NCBI GenBank assembly: GCA_029339505.1
Contig: JAQISU010000179.1
Span: forward strand, 8,822,501-8,886,500
DNA: 64,000 bases
Direction of reading: 5' to 3'
Origin: Unio delphinus
Lineage: Eukaryota > Mollusca > Bivalvia > Unionida > Unionidae
The notes under the pieces are model-generated. The model was not told the DNA's origin. It did not search any database and worked only from the letters and a program-made list of their open reading frames with translations. Positions 23,641 through 36,330 of this stretch are shown here, in pieces. Within the stretch, counting starts at the first letter, position 1. The number at the start of each line of letters is the position of its first letter. A program made the position numbers and the translations under genes.

Positions 23641-24463
23641 AACTTCCTGGCAGAACCTTTTTATCACTACGGAGTTGTATAATCTGGGTCAAGAAAAGAG
23701 AAAATGAAGACTGACCATAACAAATAAGATGCTAGTATACATTTGATCAGTGCACTGACTTAGCTTTCATTGTGACATCACAGCAAGCAACATTCAATCC
23801 TGTTTCTACCTCGTTACATCATTTGGTTGACATTTGTGCAAAAATTGCTGATCATAACAAGTACTATAATAACTTATTTTGCCATATGTATTTCTCAGGG
23901 CGTGTATATAATACTAATAATAAAGTGTGTATATAATGGCCTTTCAAAGAATATTGCTATGTGAGAATCTAAATAATATGAATATAATCACAATTGAAAG
24001 GTGTAATTAAATTCTAGAAAATTATACCCATTACTGAAAAAGACTGTATTAAACTCCTACATGATTTGTATGACCTGCAAATTATACCCAGTAGATGTCC
24101 ATACCAAATCAACACCATAAAACCTCTAATAATTACCCATGATTTTTTGGGAAAAACACAATTTTGAAGACTATGGCAGGTTAACAATGGCTGCATTAAT
24201 GATAAGGTAGAAACTAAAAAAAAGCATAGCTGATATTTAAATTAATCTTTGGCATTTAAATCATAACACAATGTGTGACTTCTGATAGGGAGCATCTTCC
24301 TTGCAGCAGATTTTGTCTTCTATTCCAGAAAAATTCCATGCATGAAGTTCCAGACTGCTTATGCCAAGACTGATGCTTTCTTCTTAGCAATTTCCAAAAA
24401 ATTCTAACACTATGGAAGTATAGTAAGAAATGGGACTTATCGGAATAAAACAAAGACACTACG
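23641..24463. other. Unique sequence, no gene seen
   Basis: Nothing recognised on either strand. Confidence 0.5.
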
Positions 24464-24476
24464 GTTTTTCATAATA

Positions 24477-24720
24477 GTATTAGTAGGGTTTAATGCCATT
24501 TTTCAGCACAATATAGGCTATACATGGCAGCCAGTATTAATGGTAGAAGAACCTGGGAAAACCCTGGAAAAGAAACACCGACCCACAAGAAGCTACTGGC
24601 AAGCCTTCTCATATACCCACATTGGCCGAATCTGAGACCTGAACCCATGCAGACAGAGGTGAGATGGCAGTGATCCGTAACGGATAGCACTTTAAACCAC
24701 TCTCCCACTCAGGGCCTCGG
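24477..24720 (-). mobile_element. SINE-A copy 5
   Basis: Full-length minus-strand copy of 244 bp. Flanking direct repeats match in 12 of 13 bases: gtttttcataata at 24464-24476 and gttcttcataata at 24721-24733. The head complement is 'cactctcccactcagggcct'. The tail lacks a long (AAC) run. Confidence 0.95.
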
Positions 24721-24733
24721 GTTCTTCATAATA

Positions 24734-27360
24734 TTACAATCATAAGCATATGGTACACATTTCTATTTTCTAACACATGTTGATCCTTAAGTATATATTG
24801 CTCTGCCAATCTTTTTGAGGCTTACTTCCCATTCAAACCTTACTGTTGTTTTAATTGTCACATAATTTCTTGTCAGTTCATTGCTTGTTTGTGGCATAAA
24901 AACAAAGAACATAGCCAATTTTCTCTTTGTTTTCTATCAATGCACTGATTAACTCAGGACATTATGTGCATCTCCAAGGGATGGTGTTGGCATATTAAAT
25001 TGTACCAGGAAAATGAACCTAGGGAAACTGTGGAAATGAAATATCCCCTGCGAGACATGTACCCAAAATACTATTCCCGCCATTCTTTCTGATTTAAAAT
25101 ATGGGACTGTGATGGAAATCAAAGATGTAATCCAGGGTAAGCCATGATCAGTGACGCCAGATAAATTTGTTAAACTATGGCAGTCTAGAAATCCTGTACC
25201 TTCAAAGTACCTGCATGGAAAGAGTAATCAACTGTATGAAAGCGTGTTTCATGAGATAAAACAAAAAGTACATGTACAGCTTTAAATATCCATAAGCTTG
25301 GCTATTAACAATAGAAAAGATGGAACTATTAAGTCTGAATAAACTGCAAATTTAGACCAAATAATGCCCAATTTAATGCAATTAGCAGGTGGGGTGAGGT
25401 GCAATTAGGGATCATTGGTCATTATTGGAATTGTTACGGTACTTGTACCTGATTTATATTAAGAAAGTACATTACAATATATACTGCATTTGTGTGAGCA
25501 ATATTTTCTGTCTAATCTTTGTACATACTAGGTAGGTAGTCAATTTTCCACACAGAGAGGCAACTTAGGTATCAAATTTTGGAGTGAAGAATGTGAAATG
25601 AAAGCTAATTAGATCACATGACATCAGATTATGGAATTTGATTGTAAACTAGGATGATTTTCATCTGCATACTTCACATACTTGCATTGTTGTGTATTGA
25701 GCTGAAAAAGGTGACAGAAGTCCCTTTTCAACCCGACTCAAATATTTTTACCTTGACTGGATCAGAGCTAAGTCTACCCAACTTGTAACATTTAGTTTCT
25801 TAAAAAAATCAACAAATTGGCATTCCAGACCATTCCTATTGATTTCTGAGCAAGGACTTGTAACTTTATAGGTCACAACATCATATACTTCAAAGTAACC
25901 TCTCTGAATCATGAATGTCATTCTTAATTCTTATAATAGAATACCAGTATTTCAATTCACCTACTGTAATTAAATCAAGGTTAACGACAACAAAGTTATC
26001 CAAATTGCATGTATTCCATAATGCAAGTCAATGAATTTCCTATTACTACAATTAAATGTAAAGAATAAACATGCATAATATGAATTTGTCTATATCTGAA
26101 TAATAACGTTTTTTTATCATCAAGAAATCTTCTCAACCATATGCTGAAAGATTAACACTGTATACTGTGCCACTGCAGAAACTTTGTGAATTAAAACATG
26201 TACCACTCTCCCATTTAAACAAAGTTTTAACCAGCATTGACCTAAGGCAGGTTTTGCATTTTTGCAATTTTAAACCAGCAGTAACTTTTCTGAAATCAGT
26301 ATGGTACTAACAGTGGGCACTGGGCATATCCTAAATTAAATACCATAAGATAGTGTTTACTAAGTACATGTGACCAGAATGTACCATATATCATATATAC
26401 TTGCTTACTGGTCCAAATGCAATGCCCTAGCAAATCAAGATCTATGACATTTGATCTATTAATTAAATTTGATTAAATCACCTGACAGATTTTGTAATGG
26501 CAGATCTGAGTTTATGCAGTCTGCAAAAAAGCGCAAATTATAAGCGGGTATATATGGCAATTATTTTAACTGCTTGTCTGTCTGTATGGCAGTGGCTTTT
26601 TGTGCTACTGATGTTACTAAAAAGCTATCTAATAGCATCTGAAATTGTCATACATGTATTCTGATCCTGATTCACCATAACTTTTTCAAGCCACTGCATC
26701 ATGTGATACTGTTGGGAAACGACCAGTGTACCAGAAGTAAATTTTGTGCTGCAGTCATTTGTTGGAATTGGAAGCTAATTTTATCACACAGATCAGGTAA
26801 TTCCCTATATTGTCCAGAGGACAAAAAGGTATTTTAAATGACTTAAATCATTCAGTAATATCACAAGTTAGAACTCTCTTGCATTAGAGTTAAAAATAGA
26901 TTTTGGATATTTCACCATTCCAATTTTAGAGTGGTGTTGAGTCAAGGTTATGAACCTATACTTTACAATGAATGAAGTAGATAGAAGTCCTTTGGGATTG
27001 GCTTAATTATTTTTTTATGTTCTAATACAATCCTTGATGAAATCACAAACAAAAGTTTAAGTATTAATGACGGACATAAATGTAAAAGAGTACAGGTTAT
27101 GCTTTTCCTACAAATAACTTTCAACCAATACCAATCAAGTAATCATATACAGTGAAGCCAAATTTTTAGTTGATCCTACTAACAGGACACAAGCTCTCAA
27201 AAGTCAAAATATTTAAAAGTCACTTTTCTAAATTTCAAGCTTGTCTTTTTAAATAAGTACCAGGCTCTAAATATCATTAGTAGTTAGTAATAGTAGTAGT
27301 ATGTTATCATATATCACTTTATGTCTGCTACTCAAGAAAATAAAATACACATGTTCTTTT
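24734..27360. other. Long unique AT-rich stretch, no gene seen
   Basis: 2.6 kb without recognisable exon, tandem repeat or mobile element. A single 'atggcagatctgag' motif near 26500 echoes the 2.1-kb minisatellite. The right part around 27150-27240 resembles a decayed dispersed repeat beginning 'tacagtgaagcc'. Confidence 0.5.
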
Positions 27361-27375
27361 ACAAATGCTCCACAC

Positions 27376-27626
27376 TTGGGGCAACGCGTGGCCGAGTGGT
27401 CTAAAGTGCTTACCGTTATGGATCACTGCCATCTTACCTCTGTCTGCATGGGTTCGAGTCTAAGATTTGGCTAATGTAGTTATGTGAGAAAGCTTGCTAG
27501 TAGCTTCTCGTGGGTTGGTGGTTCTTTCCGGGGGTTTTCCCGGGTTCTTCCTCCACCAATAATACTTGCCGCCATGTATAGCCTATTGTGTGCTGAAAAA
27601 TAGCGTTAAACCCTACAATAACAACA
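27376..27626 (+). mobile_element. SINE-A copy 6, best-preserved
   Basis: A full-length 251-bp plus-strand copy with exact 15-bp TSDs, acaaatgctccacac, at 27361-27375 and 27627-27641. The head has a strong A box ('gtggccgagtggtctaaag') and B box ('gggttcgagtc'), tRNA-Leu-like. The body follows as 'gcttgctagtagcttctcg', 'ggttttcccgggttcttcc', 'cgccatgtatagcctattg' and a tail 'ccctacaataacaacaac'. A useful reference copy for the family. Confidence 0.98.
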
Positions 27627-27722
27627 ACAAATGCTCCACACCAAATCACTTTAATCCATTAAATTAAAACATCAAGATTTTCAAAATTTAGTTTCTTTTC
27701 TGCACACGACTAATTTCACAAT

Positions 27723-27785
27723 CAAAACTGACAGCATACAGAAAACAGCGGAAACCAAAACTGACAGCATACAGAAAACAGCGGA
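27723..27785. repeat. 30-bp exact direct repeat, 33-bp period
   Basis: 'caaaactgacagcataca' plus 'gaaaacagcgga' occurs at 27723-27752 and again at 27756-27785. A recent small tandem duplication. Confidence 0.97.
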
Positions 27786-27907
27786 TTGACTCTTATGTCT
27801 TCCAAATTGTATACATTAGTCTGGGAAACAGCATTTCACACTTCAAAACCAATATCTGGATTAACCAACTGCACAACTCACCAAAAGACAGTTCACTTAT
27901 ATGAGAC

Positions 27908-28070
27908 TAGTGTTTCCCTTAACCCTCATTTGCGCTTCAGAGACCCCCAAATTTTTAGTTTGACCCTCAGCTTTGATACCAACATTTGTTTATTTACTTA
28001 GCCTGACCCCCAGTTTTGACACCAAGGAGACTTTTGACTCTCAGTCTTGCATCCCTAGGGGATACACTGC
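27908..28070. mobile_element. Small hAT-like MITE
   Basis: The left end, TAGTGTTTCCCTTA, pairs with the reverse complement of the right end, CAGTGTATCCCCTA. These inverted repeats match hAT-type termini (CAGTGTTTCCC). The interior repeats 'gaccctcagctttgatacca' in three variants. No clean 8-bp TSD was found, so the ends may be slightly decayed. It contributes the last part of a 155-codon minus-strand open frame, which argues against that frame being a gene. Confidence 0.45.
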
Positions 28071-28559
28071 TGACAGTGGCTTCTAAAAGAATAAGAAATA
28101 AAAAAAAGGCCATATATAAAGGTAATGTATGGCTATTCTTTGTAACATCTGAATCAAAACTTTGCCTGCATTTATAGATATGTTTCTTCTCAAAGATTAA
28201 TCTTTCCATTGAAGACATCTTTAATTCACACGCAAATCGATGAAGATATCGAAGTATACCTGTTGCACTGTGACAAGACGCATCTTCTGTTCTGCTGCAA
28301 TAATAACACACCTTTTCCAAACATCCAACAAACAATATGCTTTGACCCTCTACCCGATATATATATCTAATTTTCAAATTTAACATATTGACACCTTCTG
28401 AGTTAAATTGACAATGTGACCAGAGCATGGCAAGTACAAGGAAGAGAAGAAACGTTTGCACATCAATTCACATGACATTTCATCAAATAAACAATTCTTT
28501 CTTCAAGAAGCAAACTTGGGAGTTTTTCAAGATCAAGCAGTGGCAGTAGATACTCTTCA

Positions 28560-28745
28560 TTAACCACTTAGGACAGGGAGAAACCAATGATTGGTTAGGA
28601 AATTCCAGGTGGCTGACCATAGAAAGTAGGCGACCATTACACATGACATTTATATTGGAAATTTCCTTGATGGGGAAATCAGAATGGCCACTGTTACCAG
28701 ATGACTGCTATGTAAAGGTGAATTTTATGACAGGTTTGACTATTA
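28560..28745. repeat. Possible dispersed repeat D
   Basis: 'gaaattccaggtggctgacc', 'ggcgaccattacacatgac' and 'atgacaggtttgac' have the cadence of a repeat seen again near 31920-32025 ('acggtctctcaagacagatt') and 44040-44140 ('gtggtcttttaagaaggg'). Relationship judged by eye; weak. Confidence 0.3.
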
Positions 28746-28765
28746 TCACACCCTACCTTTTTTTT

Positions 28766-28808
28766 TGAGAAATTCTCCCTTTTGTATAAATGGAGGGAGA
28801 ATTTCTCA
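28766..28808. repeat. Perfect 15-bp stem hairpin
   Basis: TGAGAAATTCTCCCT at 28766-28780 is exactly complementary to AGGGAGAATTTCTCA at 28794-28808, with a 13-base loop. Confidence 0.95.
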
Positions 28809-29071
28809 GTAAACAGTGTTATACAACAGACCATGGAACTTGTTTATCTGAAAACTAGTTCAGTTTCTCTGCCAGCACATAACACTGTTGCAACGTAAGA
28901 AAGTTCTTAAACCTAATGATTTTTTAATCGGCAGTCAACTACAGATTCTTCGTCAGAAGACAGTTACATTTATCAACCTCAAAGCAGTCTTGTATTCTCA
29001 CTGCAAATATAATTCAGTTAAAAAGTTATGGGACAAAAAAAGAATCATTTGAAGGAACTGCAGGTGGAAAG
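28809..29071. other. Unique spacer
   Basis: No feature recognised. Confidence 0.5.
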
Positions 29072-29310
29072 TGTGGCCATCTATAGTGAGGTCTAGCACT
29101 GGAGCATGATGTCATAGACATGTAGCACCATGTCCCACCTAGTCATATTATTCTGACACCAGGCCAACCTGAGCCCTCAGTGCTGAGTACCAAGTAAGGC
29201 AGCTGCTAGTACCATTTTCATAAGTCTTGGATATGACTTGGCCAGGGTTCAAACCTGTGACCTCCCACATCCAAGACAGATGCTCTAACCATCTAGGCCA
29301 CAATGACTGA
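29072..29310 (-). mobile_element. SINE-B copy 3, 3' truncated
   Basis: Begins inside the body ('tatagtgaggtctagcactgg' region) and runs to the tRNA-like head ('ctctaaccatctaggccaca' on the plus strand). The usual 3' part ('aatgtagctttaacaa') is missing. Confidence 0.88.
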
Positions 29311-29849
29311 ACAAAGAATGCAATATGAGAGGAAAGAAAGATACAAAAGTGTATAGATGGAGAGACAAATGGGAATGCAAAGACAGCCAACAAACTTGAT
29401 ACAATCCTGGAACACAAATGGGATATGTACTAAAAGATCAGAAGAATACATAGAAAGAAAGATTAAAACTTCATGAAATATTTACCTTCAAGGTCAAGCA
29501 CAATAAACAAAAAATAAGGAAAGAGACATACTGATAAATGGAGACAAACTATCTGCCTACACTACCTGCCTAACAGACAGACTAACTGATAGATCAGCTC
29601 ACAGATGCATATATCATACAATCCATAAGCACAAACAAATTTTAAAAAATGGTTCTACTGAAAAAAGTTAGCCACTGCAAAAGATAGGACAATTTGTGAC
29701 ATGGGGGTTTATATTTATTCTAAGCCCCTGGCCAAGGCAACTCAAAACTCACCTTCTGAAATATGTACAACAAGAATTCACAAAAGCCCCAGCATAGCAG
29801 ATGTTGGGCTGGGTCTTGTCAGAAAAACTGCATATTAAAAATTTCTAAA
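29311..29849. other. Unique purine-rich spacer
   Basis: Nothing recognised. An 89-codon minus-strand frame here is partly SINE-B sequence. Confidence 0.5.
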
Positions 29850-30110
29850 CTGAAGCATGAAATTAAATTTAATCACTAGTACGCATGATAGCTAATTATC
29901 ATTAAATTTAATTTCCATCACACACACAAAGTGTCCCCCGTGAAAAGCCAATTGTCTTCATTGTTAAGGCTAAGAAAATTCCTGTGCATGAAAATGCCTT
30001 TCTGATGCCATATGTCATTTTTCTCTGGTTCAGGCTGGTGACATGCTAAGGACAAAGAGTGACCTTAAATTAGCTTTAACCTCAAGAGTACCAAAGACCT
30101 ATTACAGCAA
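29850..30110. promoter_or_regulatory. Candidate conserved regulatory block
   Basis: Unique sequence with homeodomain-like clusters ('gctaattatcattaaattt'), a SOX-like 'cttcattgtt' and no repeats or frames. By-eye judgement only. Confidence 0.13.
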
Positions 30111-30147
30111 ATAAAACTAACTGTAGTCTGACTACCCCTAAGACACA

Positions 30148-30150
<3 letters not shown>

Positions 30151-30183
<33 letters not shown>

Positions 30184-30426
30184 TTGTGCTTAACTTCATT
30201 TTTCAACACATGATAGGCTATACATGGTGGCCATTATATATGGTGAAACCAGGAAAACCCAGTAAGAACCACCGACCCAAAGGAATCAACTGGCAGGCTT
30301 TCTTACATACCTTCTAAAGACTGAGCCCAAGACTAGAACTGCACAGACAGATGTGAAATGGCATTTATTGGTAAAGGTAAGTGCTTTAGACTCAACTCAG
30401 CCACCCAGCCCTGCCCCACCCTACAA
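30151..30426 (-). mobile_element. SINE-A copy 7
   Basis: Minus-strand copy with a long (GTT) tail at its left (30150-30182), then 'tttcaacacatgataggc', 'caccgacccaaaggaatcaa' and the head complement 'actcagccacccag'. A 7-base acacagt at 30144-30150 and 30427-30433 may be its TSD. Confidence 0.88.
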
Positions 30427-30433
30427 ACACAGT

Positions 30434-31179
30434 AACTTTCAAAAAGAAATCCAAATCTCAAGAACAACTTCAAAACAATGAAATGGAAAGGAAATTATTT
30501 TCCTGGGCATATGCAACATTGGATGAAAATGGACCACAAGATACTGTGGAACAAACGGGAACAGCTGAAATTATGTTTGCAAACACTCATAGAAATGCCA
30601 AATTGTCTAGGGAAATGAAGAATACATTGTTATTATAAAGAGAAAAAAATGAATTTTAATAACAGCAGACACCAGGAATTAATCAATTGCAAGGCAGAAA
30701 GGTAGACAGTTGAGAATGAAAGAATTAAACTAATGGCTGCAAGGGATCATACAGTGGTATTATAACCATCGTAAAGTATAAGAAATTTCAACGGAATATT
30801 TTGGATGTTACACAAATGACTATTGTGATCAGAAAATAAGAAGAAATTTTGCGCAAGGTAAGTAGTACTCTTATCTGTTGAAAGATATTTTCCTACTTAT
30901 TTTATTATATAGATCAGAAAACCAGAGAAAGAATTTTCTATTTTAAAAAATGGCATTTGAATCTAAGATTAAACAATGGCAAAAATCTACATGCATACAG
31001 TGTATTGATAGTTCTAAAATGTATTTATGTAATATAGAAAAATTCTAACTGTTTCTTAATTTGAACTTTATCCATGTCCGCAAATCAGCAAGAAATTTTC
31101 AAAATGTCACTCAATTGTAAAACAAGCCATTTTTGCAACAATTAGCGCCTGCTTTTCTCAGGACTGGTCTCTATAACAA
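30434..31179. other. Unique AT-rich sequence
   Basis: No exon or element recognised. Confidence 0.5.
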
Positions 31180-31640
31180 AGTAAGTTAATGACCAGCCTG
31201 TTTATTTCAGGCAGCAATATCTATTAATTGCATAACCCAAACACACCTGGTGTGGTGCTGTAAAGATATGTATTACTGACCATTATCAAGGTATGTTATA
31301 AGGAACAGTGGCATACTGAATAAAGTAGCCGATAATGACCAATAATGACTACTGGACAACTAATGCAATGGTCAGTATACCAATCAACCTGACCTGTTTG
31401 TAAGGACCTGACAGATAATCACAGGTCACCTTGTCCAAAACCCTGCAGGTGGGATGGACAATATATCAATGTTACTTCAGTAACTCCTCTACTTTCAGTA
31501 TTTAATTTAACCCATCCAGGTGATTGATAATTTACCATGATTAGGCAATTATCACTAATATATCTATTAATCATATGTCAGGAACCAAACAGTCTGGCAA
31601 TATCAGGGTCCTTTGTTGGTCCTTAAAGATTGCCAATGAT
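31180..31640. promoter_or_regulatory. Candidate conserved regulatory block
   Basis: Unique, motif-rich sequence: 'atctattaattgcataaccc', 'gtgattgataatttacc', 'atgattaggcaattatcac', 'tcctttgttggtcc'. It contains no frames or repeats. Possible enhancer; unproven. Confidence 0.14.
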
Positions 31641-32949
31641 GGCAAGACATTGCAAGGAACAGATCCTCATCAATCTAGGATCTATCTACCATTTTCAATG
31701 ACAGTTTTGTCTTTTTGAGAGATATATCAAAAGTTTCAGCTAACAATTATGATCAGGATTTTGTTCAAGTTCAACAAATAGGGTTCAAATTTTGAGGGTA
31801 TTTTCTGGTTTAAAAAAATGTGATCCATGCCTGACCCCGCATCATAAGTAGTTGTGTGAGTTATCAGGGTGCAAGTTATTGAGGGAGTGGTGTATATGGT
31901 AGATATGATGAACAGTCATAGATTTTCATCTTAAAACCAGTTATGAGAAACCATCATTCCTGATTGACCATTTTTTGGTGGTACATGTAACGGTCTCTCA
32001 AGACAGATTTTACTGTACTGGTATCATCTTTACAAAACTTGGCTGAATTTGGTTCCGGGGTGGGTTGGGGGGGGGGTGTTAAAGTTGAAAGTAGCAATTG
32101 TGGATGAATGATTCCCAATCCTCAACACAAGCCAGAAGCAGGACCATACCACAAGATCAAATGGACTACCTTATGGCCAGGTGATCTAAGAAAGATCTCA
32201 ACACAATTTATGTCAGGTGCTCTTTTCTGCACTCGTAAAACCATTCAAAACCGCCATCTGTCTCTATCTTATTTTACCCTCATTAATTCCAGTAAACATC
32301 CTTTCCCTACCTCAGCAATTTGTAATATTTCAAGATAAACACCATACCAAGATGCCCCTGCTGCAAACAGCAAGGCATAATAAAAATGCTTTTTATAATC
32401 ATAAATGCATAAAAAAGGAATTTTCTTTGTTTATATTTCAGTAATTTGTCTCAAAAGCACATGTTCTTGTACATATTCAACTACATGGTAGTAAAACCTT
32501 ATTTAATGTTAATCATCTTAAAGTGTTAGCAGGAATTGCATTGTTTTCTTCATTGGTAAAAGTGGCTATTTTACCCAAAAATACTTCAAATATCTTAGGC
32601 ACTGTTAAACATCCTTTAATTCCCTTTATTTTGATGCATGATTGATGGGTGTAATCTGGATTATTGAGTATACATCTTGACCTTACTTCAGATGTGCACA
32701 TTTTATTTTTAAACTGCTTGCTCCAATTTGTCATTTTCACTTCGTGGACCTCTGAGGTAACTTGTACAAAAAAAAAGCATGGTTCATAGGTAGGTGCTAC
32801 AAATAAGAGCGTATAACTCTTTTTAGATCTGATATATTTTATATTTGGCAATTTTGTTATTGCATTTTCAGAAGCTGGTACATGTATTGTGTAGTATGGC
32901 AATACTTATTTTCCATATTTTAGCAACTGCTAAAGATAGTGTACTTTAC
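31641..32949. other. Unique sequence, no supported gene
   Basis: The longest open frame (32513-32902, minus, 129 codons) starts at TTG, not ATG, and resembles no family. A short G-rich tract lies near 32060-32080. Confidence 0.45.
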
Positions 32950-32960
32950 ACTAATTCATG

Positions 32961-33273
32961 AGGAATGCTCCAATGACCTAGTGGTTAGAGCATCCACCAC
33001 GTAAGCTGGAGGTCATGGATTTAAGCAGAGTCATACCAAAGACTTAAAAAAATTATACTAAAACTGCCTCTATCGGCGCTCCGCATTAAGAGGTTAGTGT
33101 TAAAACTGATCGGCCTGGTGTCAGGATAACGTGACTGGGTGGGACATCATGCTACATGTCTGCGGCATGATGCCCCAGTGCTAGACATCACTATAAACTG
33201 CCTCACTGCAGATATTGAAGCAGCATGACTGAAATTTTTTTAAAGCTACGCTAAAAATCCTAATCAAACAAAT
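32961..33273 (+). mobile_element. SINE-B copy 4, full length
   Basis: The only plus-strand SINE-B and the one with a defined TSD: actaattcatg at 32950-32960 and 33274-33284. The tRNA-like head reads 'gacctagtggttagagcat' (A box) and 'ggtcatggatttaagc' (B-box position). The body has 'ctacatgtctgcggcatga' and the 3' end 'gctacgctaaaaatcc' then 'aatcaaacaa'. Confidence 0.95.
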
Positions 33274-33284
33274 ACTAATTCATG

Positions 33285-34129
33285 CTAATCTTTTTAGCAA
33301 AAGGGAGCAGTCATTTTAGTTAGTTGCATGTTTACTGGTTGATCATTAACAATTTCCACAAGAACAACATGCAAAGAAATTTCAGCCACAGTATGTGAAA
33401 GTATAGGTATATCAACAATCTTTGTGCATGTTGCAAATGCAATACACTTACACCTGCCAATCTCTTTTCTGAAGTTCATAATATCTGTGAAGCACCCCCA
33501 AGACCTTGCAATATGTGTACATATATCAAAAGCTTAGCTTGGCTGCACTTTGATAAGGTTCTAAAATATAAGTTCTAGTTGAAATAATATATAAAATTAC
33601 TTTGGCATAAATGTATCCTAAATTTGAAAACAGTACAATCAGTCACTCTAGTTTGATTTATAAGGCGACTTTTACAAAATAACATTAATTTAAATTTTGT
33701 TTCAATCTATGATGGACATTATGTTCCCTGGGATAAGAGAGACACTGCTAACTGTTTAAATTCTATAATAATGATTTTCTGAAAAAGGTATGAATTTTTG
33801 GTGTCAAAGATCTTTAGAAAAACACAACCTCCTAATTACCAATTTTATAGGCAGTACACACACACACACAATGCAGAGATAGAGCCTAGAGAAAGTTGAA
33901 ATGTCTCCTGTAATAAATTCTTCCATGTTAAACTTATGTTTGAGAACTTCATGAAAAATGCTGTCTTTGAAATGTAAAAAATGTAGAAAGAGGGAAAAGC
34001 ATTTTTGAATGATATGGCTGAATAACAAGCTGGACTTGATCATGTTTGATGTATGAGCAATTTCAAACCACTAATTTTCCTATCAATAAAATAAAGTACT
34101 GCATCTTAACATTCTTCCAGAATGTTAAT
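33285..34129. other. Unique AT-rich sequence
   Basis: A short (AC) run at 33853-33870 is the only repeat. No gene seen. Confidence 0.5.
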
Positions 34130-34545
34130 CAGTCATGTTAACTATCAGCTTTCTAAAAGACAGATGATTCAAACCATGCCAAAGGTCAGGAACCACTAAC
34201 TCTTTTCACCTCTCCCCTTACTTCAAGGTGTTCCTGGATGGTTAAGTCTTTAATTAAATTTGATAATTAACAGTTAGTCCCCATGCTCTGTTCAGCATGC
34301 CTGAAGTGTTGTGGTGGGCAGGGCCCTCATGTAATTACTCACCTGCCTGGTTATAAACACTTGATACCTGTCCATAACACAGCCCATGCCATTGCAACAA
34401 AAACCAATTGTCATGACCTCTCATGGGGCTGTATTATTTTAACATTGTTCCCTTCTCAGCAGCTGACCTCAGAATTAACCCCTTGTGGCTCATGCTAAGA
34501 CTCTGGACAGGGCTAAATATCCAAAATGGACTTGAAAGACCTTAA
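34130..34545. promoter_or_regulatory. Candidate conserved regulatory block
   Basis: GC-richer than its surroundings and free of repeats. It has 'ctttaattaaatttgataat', an E-box-like 'cagcagctgacctc' and 'ctcacctgcctggtt'. A 71-codon frame (34283-34498) shows no domain. Enhancer or stray exon are both possible. Confidence 0.14.
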
Positions 34546-34600
34546 TTTCATTGAAGGGTCAGAGGTTGTTTTCTTTTCTTTGTAATTATGTAGCAGCATT

Positions 34601-34765
34601 TTGTTGTTGTTGTAGGGTTTAACAAAAAATTTCAGCACACTATAGGCTATACATGGTGGCCAGTATTAATGGTGGAGGAAGAACCCATGAAAACCAGCAC
34701 AGAGGTGAGATGGCAGTGATCAGAATTGGAGAGGGTTTTAGAACACTCACACACTCTATGCCCTA
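34601..34765 (-). mobile_element. SINE-A copy 8, internally deleted
   Basis: Has the tail ('ttgttgttgtagggtttaac'), the 3' domain and part of the head, but jumps from 'gaacccatgaaaacc' to 'agcacagaggtgagatggc', missing about 80 bp of the body. Flanks 'tagcagcatttt' and 'tagcaacaattttt' may be a decayed TSD. Confidence 0.85.
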
Positions 34766-34792
34766 GCAACAATTTTTATTTAAATGTATAAC

Positions 34793-35739
<947 letters not shown>

Positions 35740-36330
35740 ACTCTCTCACAAAAGTGTGGATATGTTGGTAGTTAGATCTACATCATTTTTATTCAGATAC
35801 TGCAAGAAGCATTTTTAGTGACCATCCATTGAGTACAAGCAGTCAAAGCAATACTTTTAACATGGCAACTATGCATATCCTGTCTTAAAAAGTAGTGTTA
35901 AGCCCACAACAATAATAACATTTAGAAACAACTAAATATTATACAAAGTCTTTAGTAAAATTGTAATATCAATATGACCATCTGTTCCAGAGAACCAGCA
36001 TCAAAAACCTTTTCAAGATGACCTCTATGGCAGCCATATTAGCTGTCAGGTTTGGCAGCCATATTAGCTGTCAGGTTTGGCAGCCATATTTAGCTGTCAG
36101 GTTTGCACCTATTTCATTTGTGACAAACAAGACATTAAAAAGTCCTATTAATGAAAAACTAAATGTTATGTTGACTTGGAAATTCATGTAGTGATAACAA
36201 AATTTTCAAACTGGCAGCCATGATGGTCATATTGGAATCTCTGAGAAGTACCATTTCAATATACGACCAGCTGGACCATGGACTAAGTGTGCATCTAAAT
36301 TTTCATGTATTACAACTGTATGGTCTTAAA
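35740..36330. repeat. Degenerate 'CCATnnTGG' repeat, copy 2
   Basis: Contains 'ccttttcaagatgacc', 'atggcagccatattag', 'aaaattttcaaactggc' and 'catgatggtcatattgga'. A 25-bp sub-unit ('ggcagccatattagctgtca' plus 'ggttt') is tandemly triplicated at 36031-36105. Confidence 0.7.

Noticed and set aside
27376..27460. Possible tRNA-Leu gene
   Set aside because: A and B boxes are present, but the sequence continues into the SINE-A body with tail and 15-bp TSDs, and the acceptor stem cannot be closed.
27994..28461. 155-codon minus-strand frame with a hydrophobic N-terminus resembling a signal peptide and a second hydrophobic stretch
   Set aside because: It begins at GTG rather than ATG, an in-frame stop lies three codons upstream, and its last part lies inside a hAT-like MITE.
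11842..31515. Shared 'ttaacccatccag' at 11844 and 31507 as possible piggyBac ends
   Set aside because: Similarity stops after 13 bases and no partner inverted repeat with TTAA was found for either.
32513..32902. 129-codon minus-strand frame
   Set aside because: It starts at TTG, has no domain or splice context, and is compatible with chance in AT-rich DNA.
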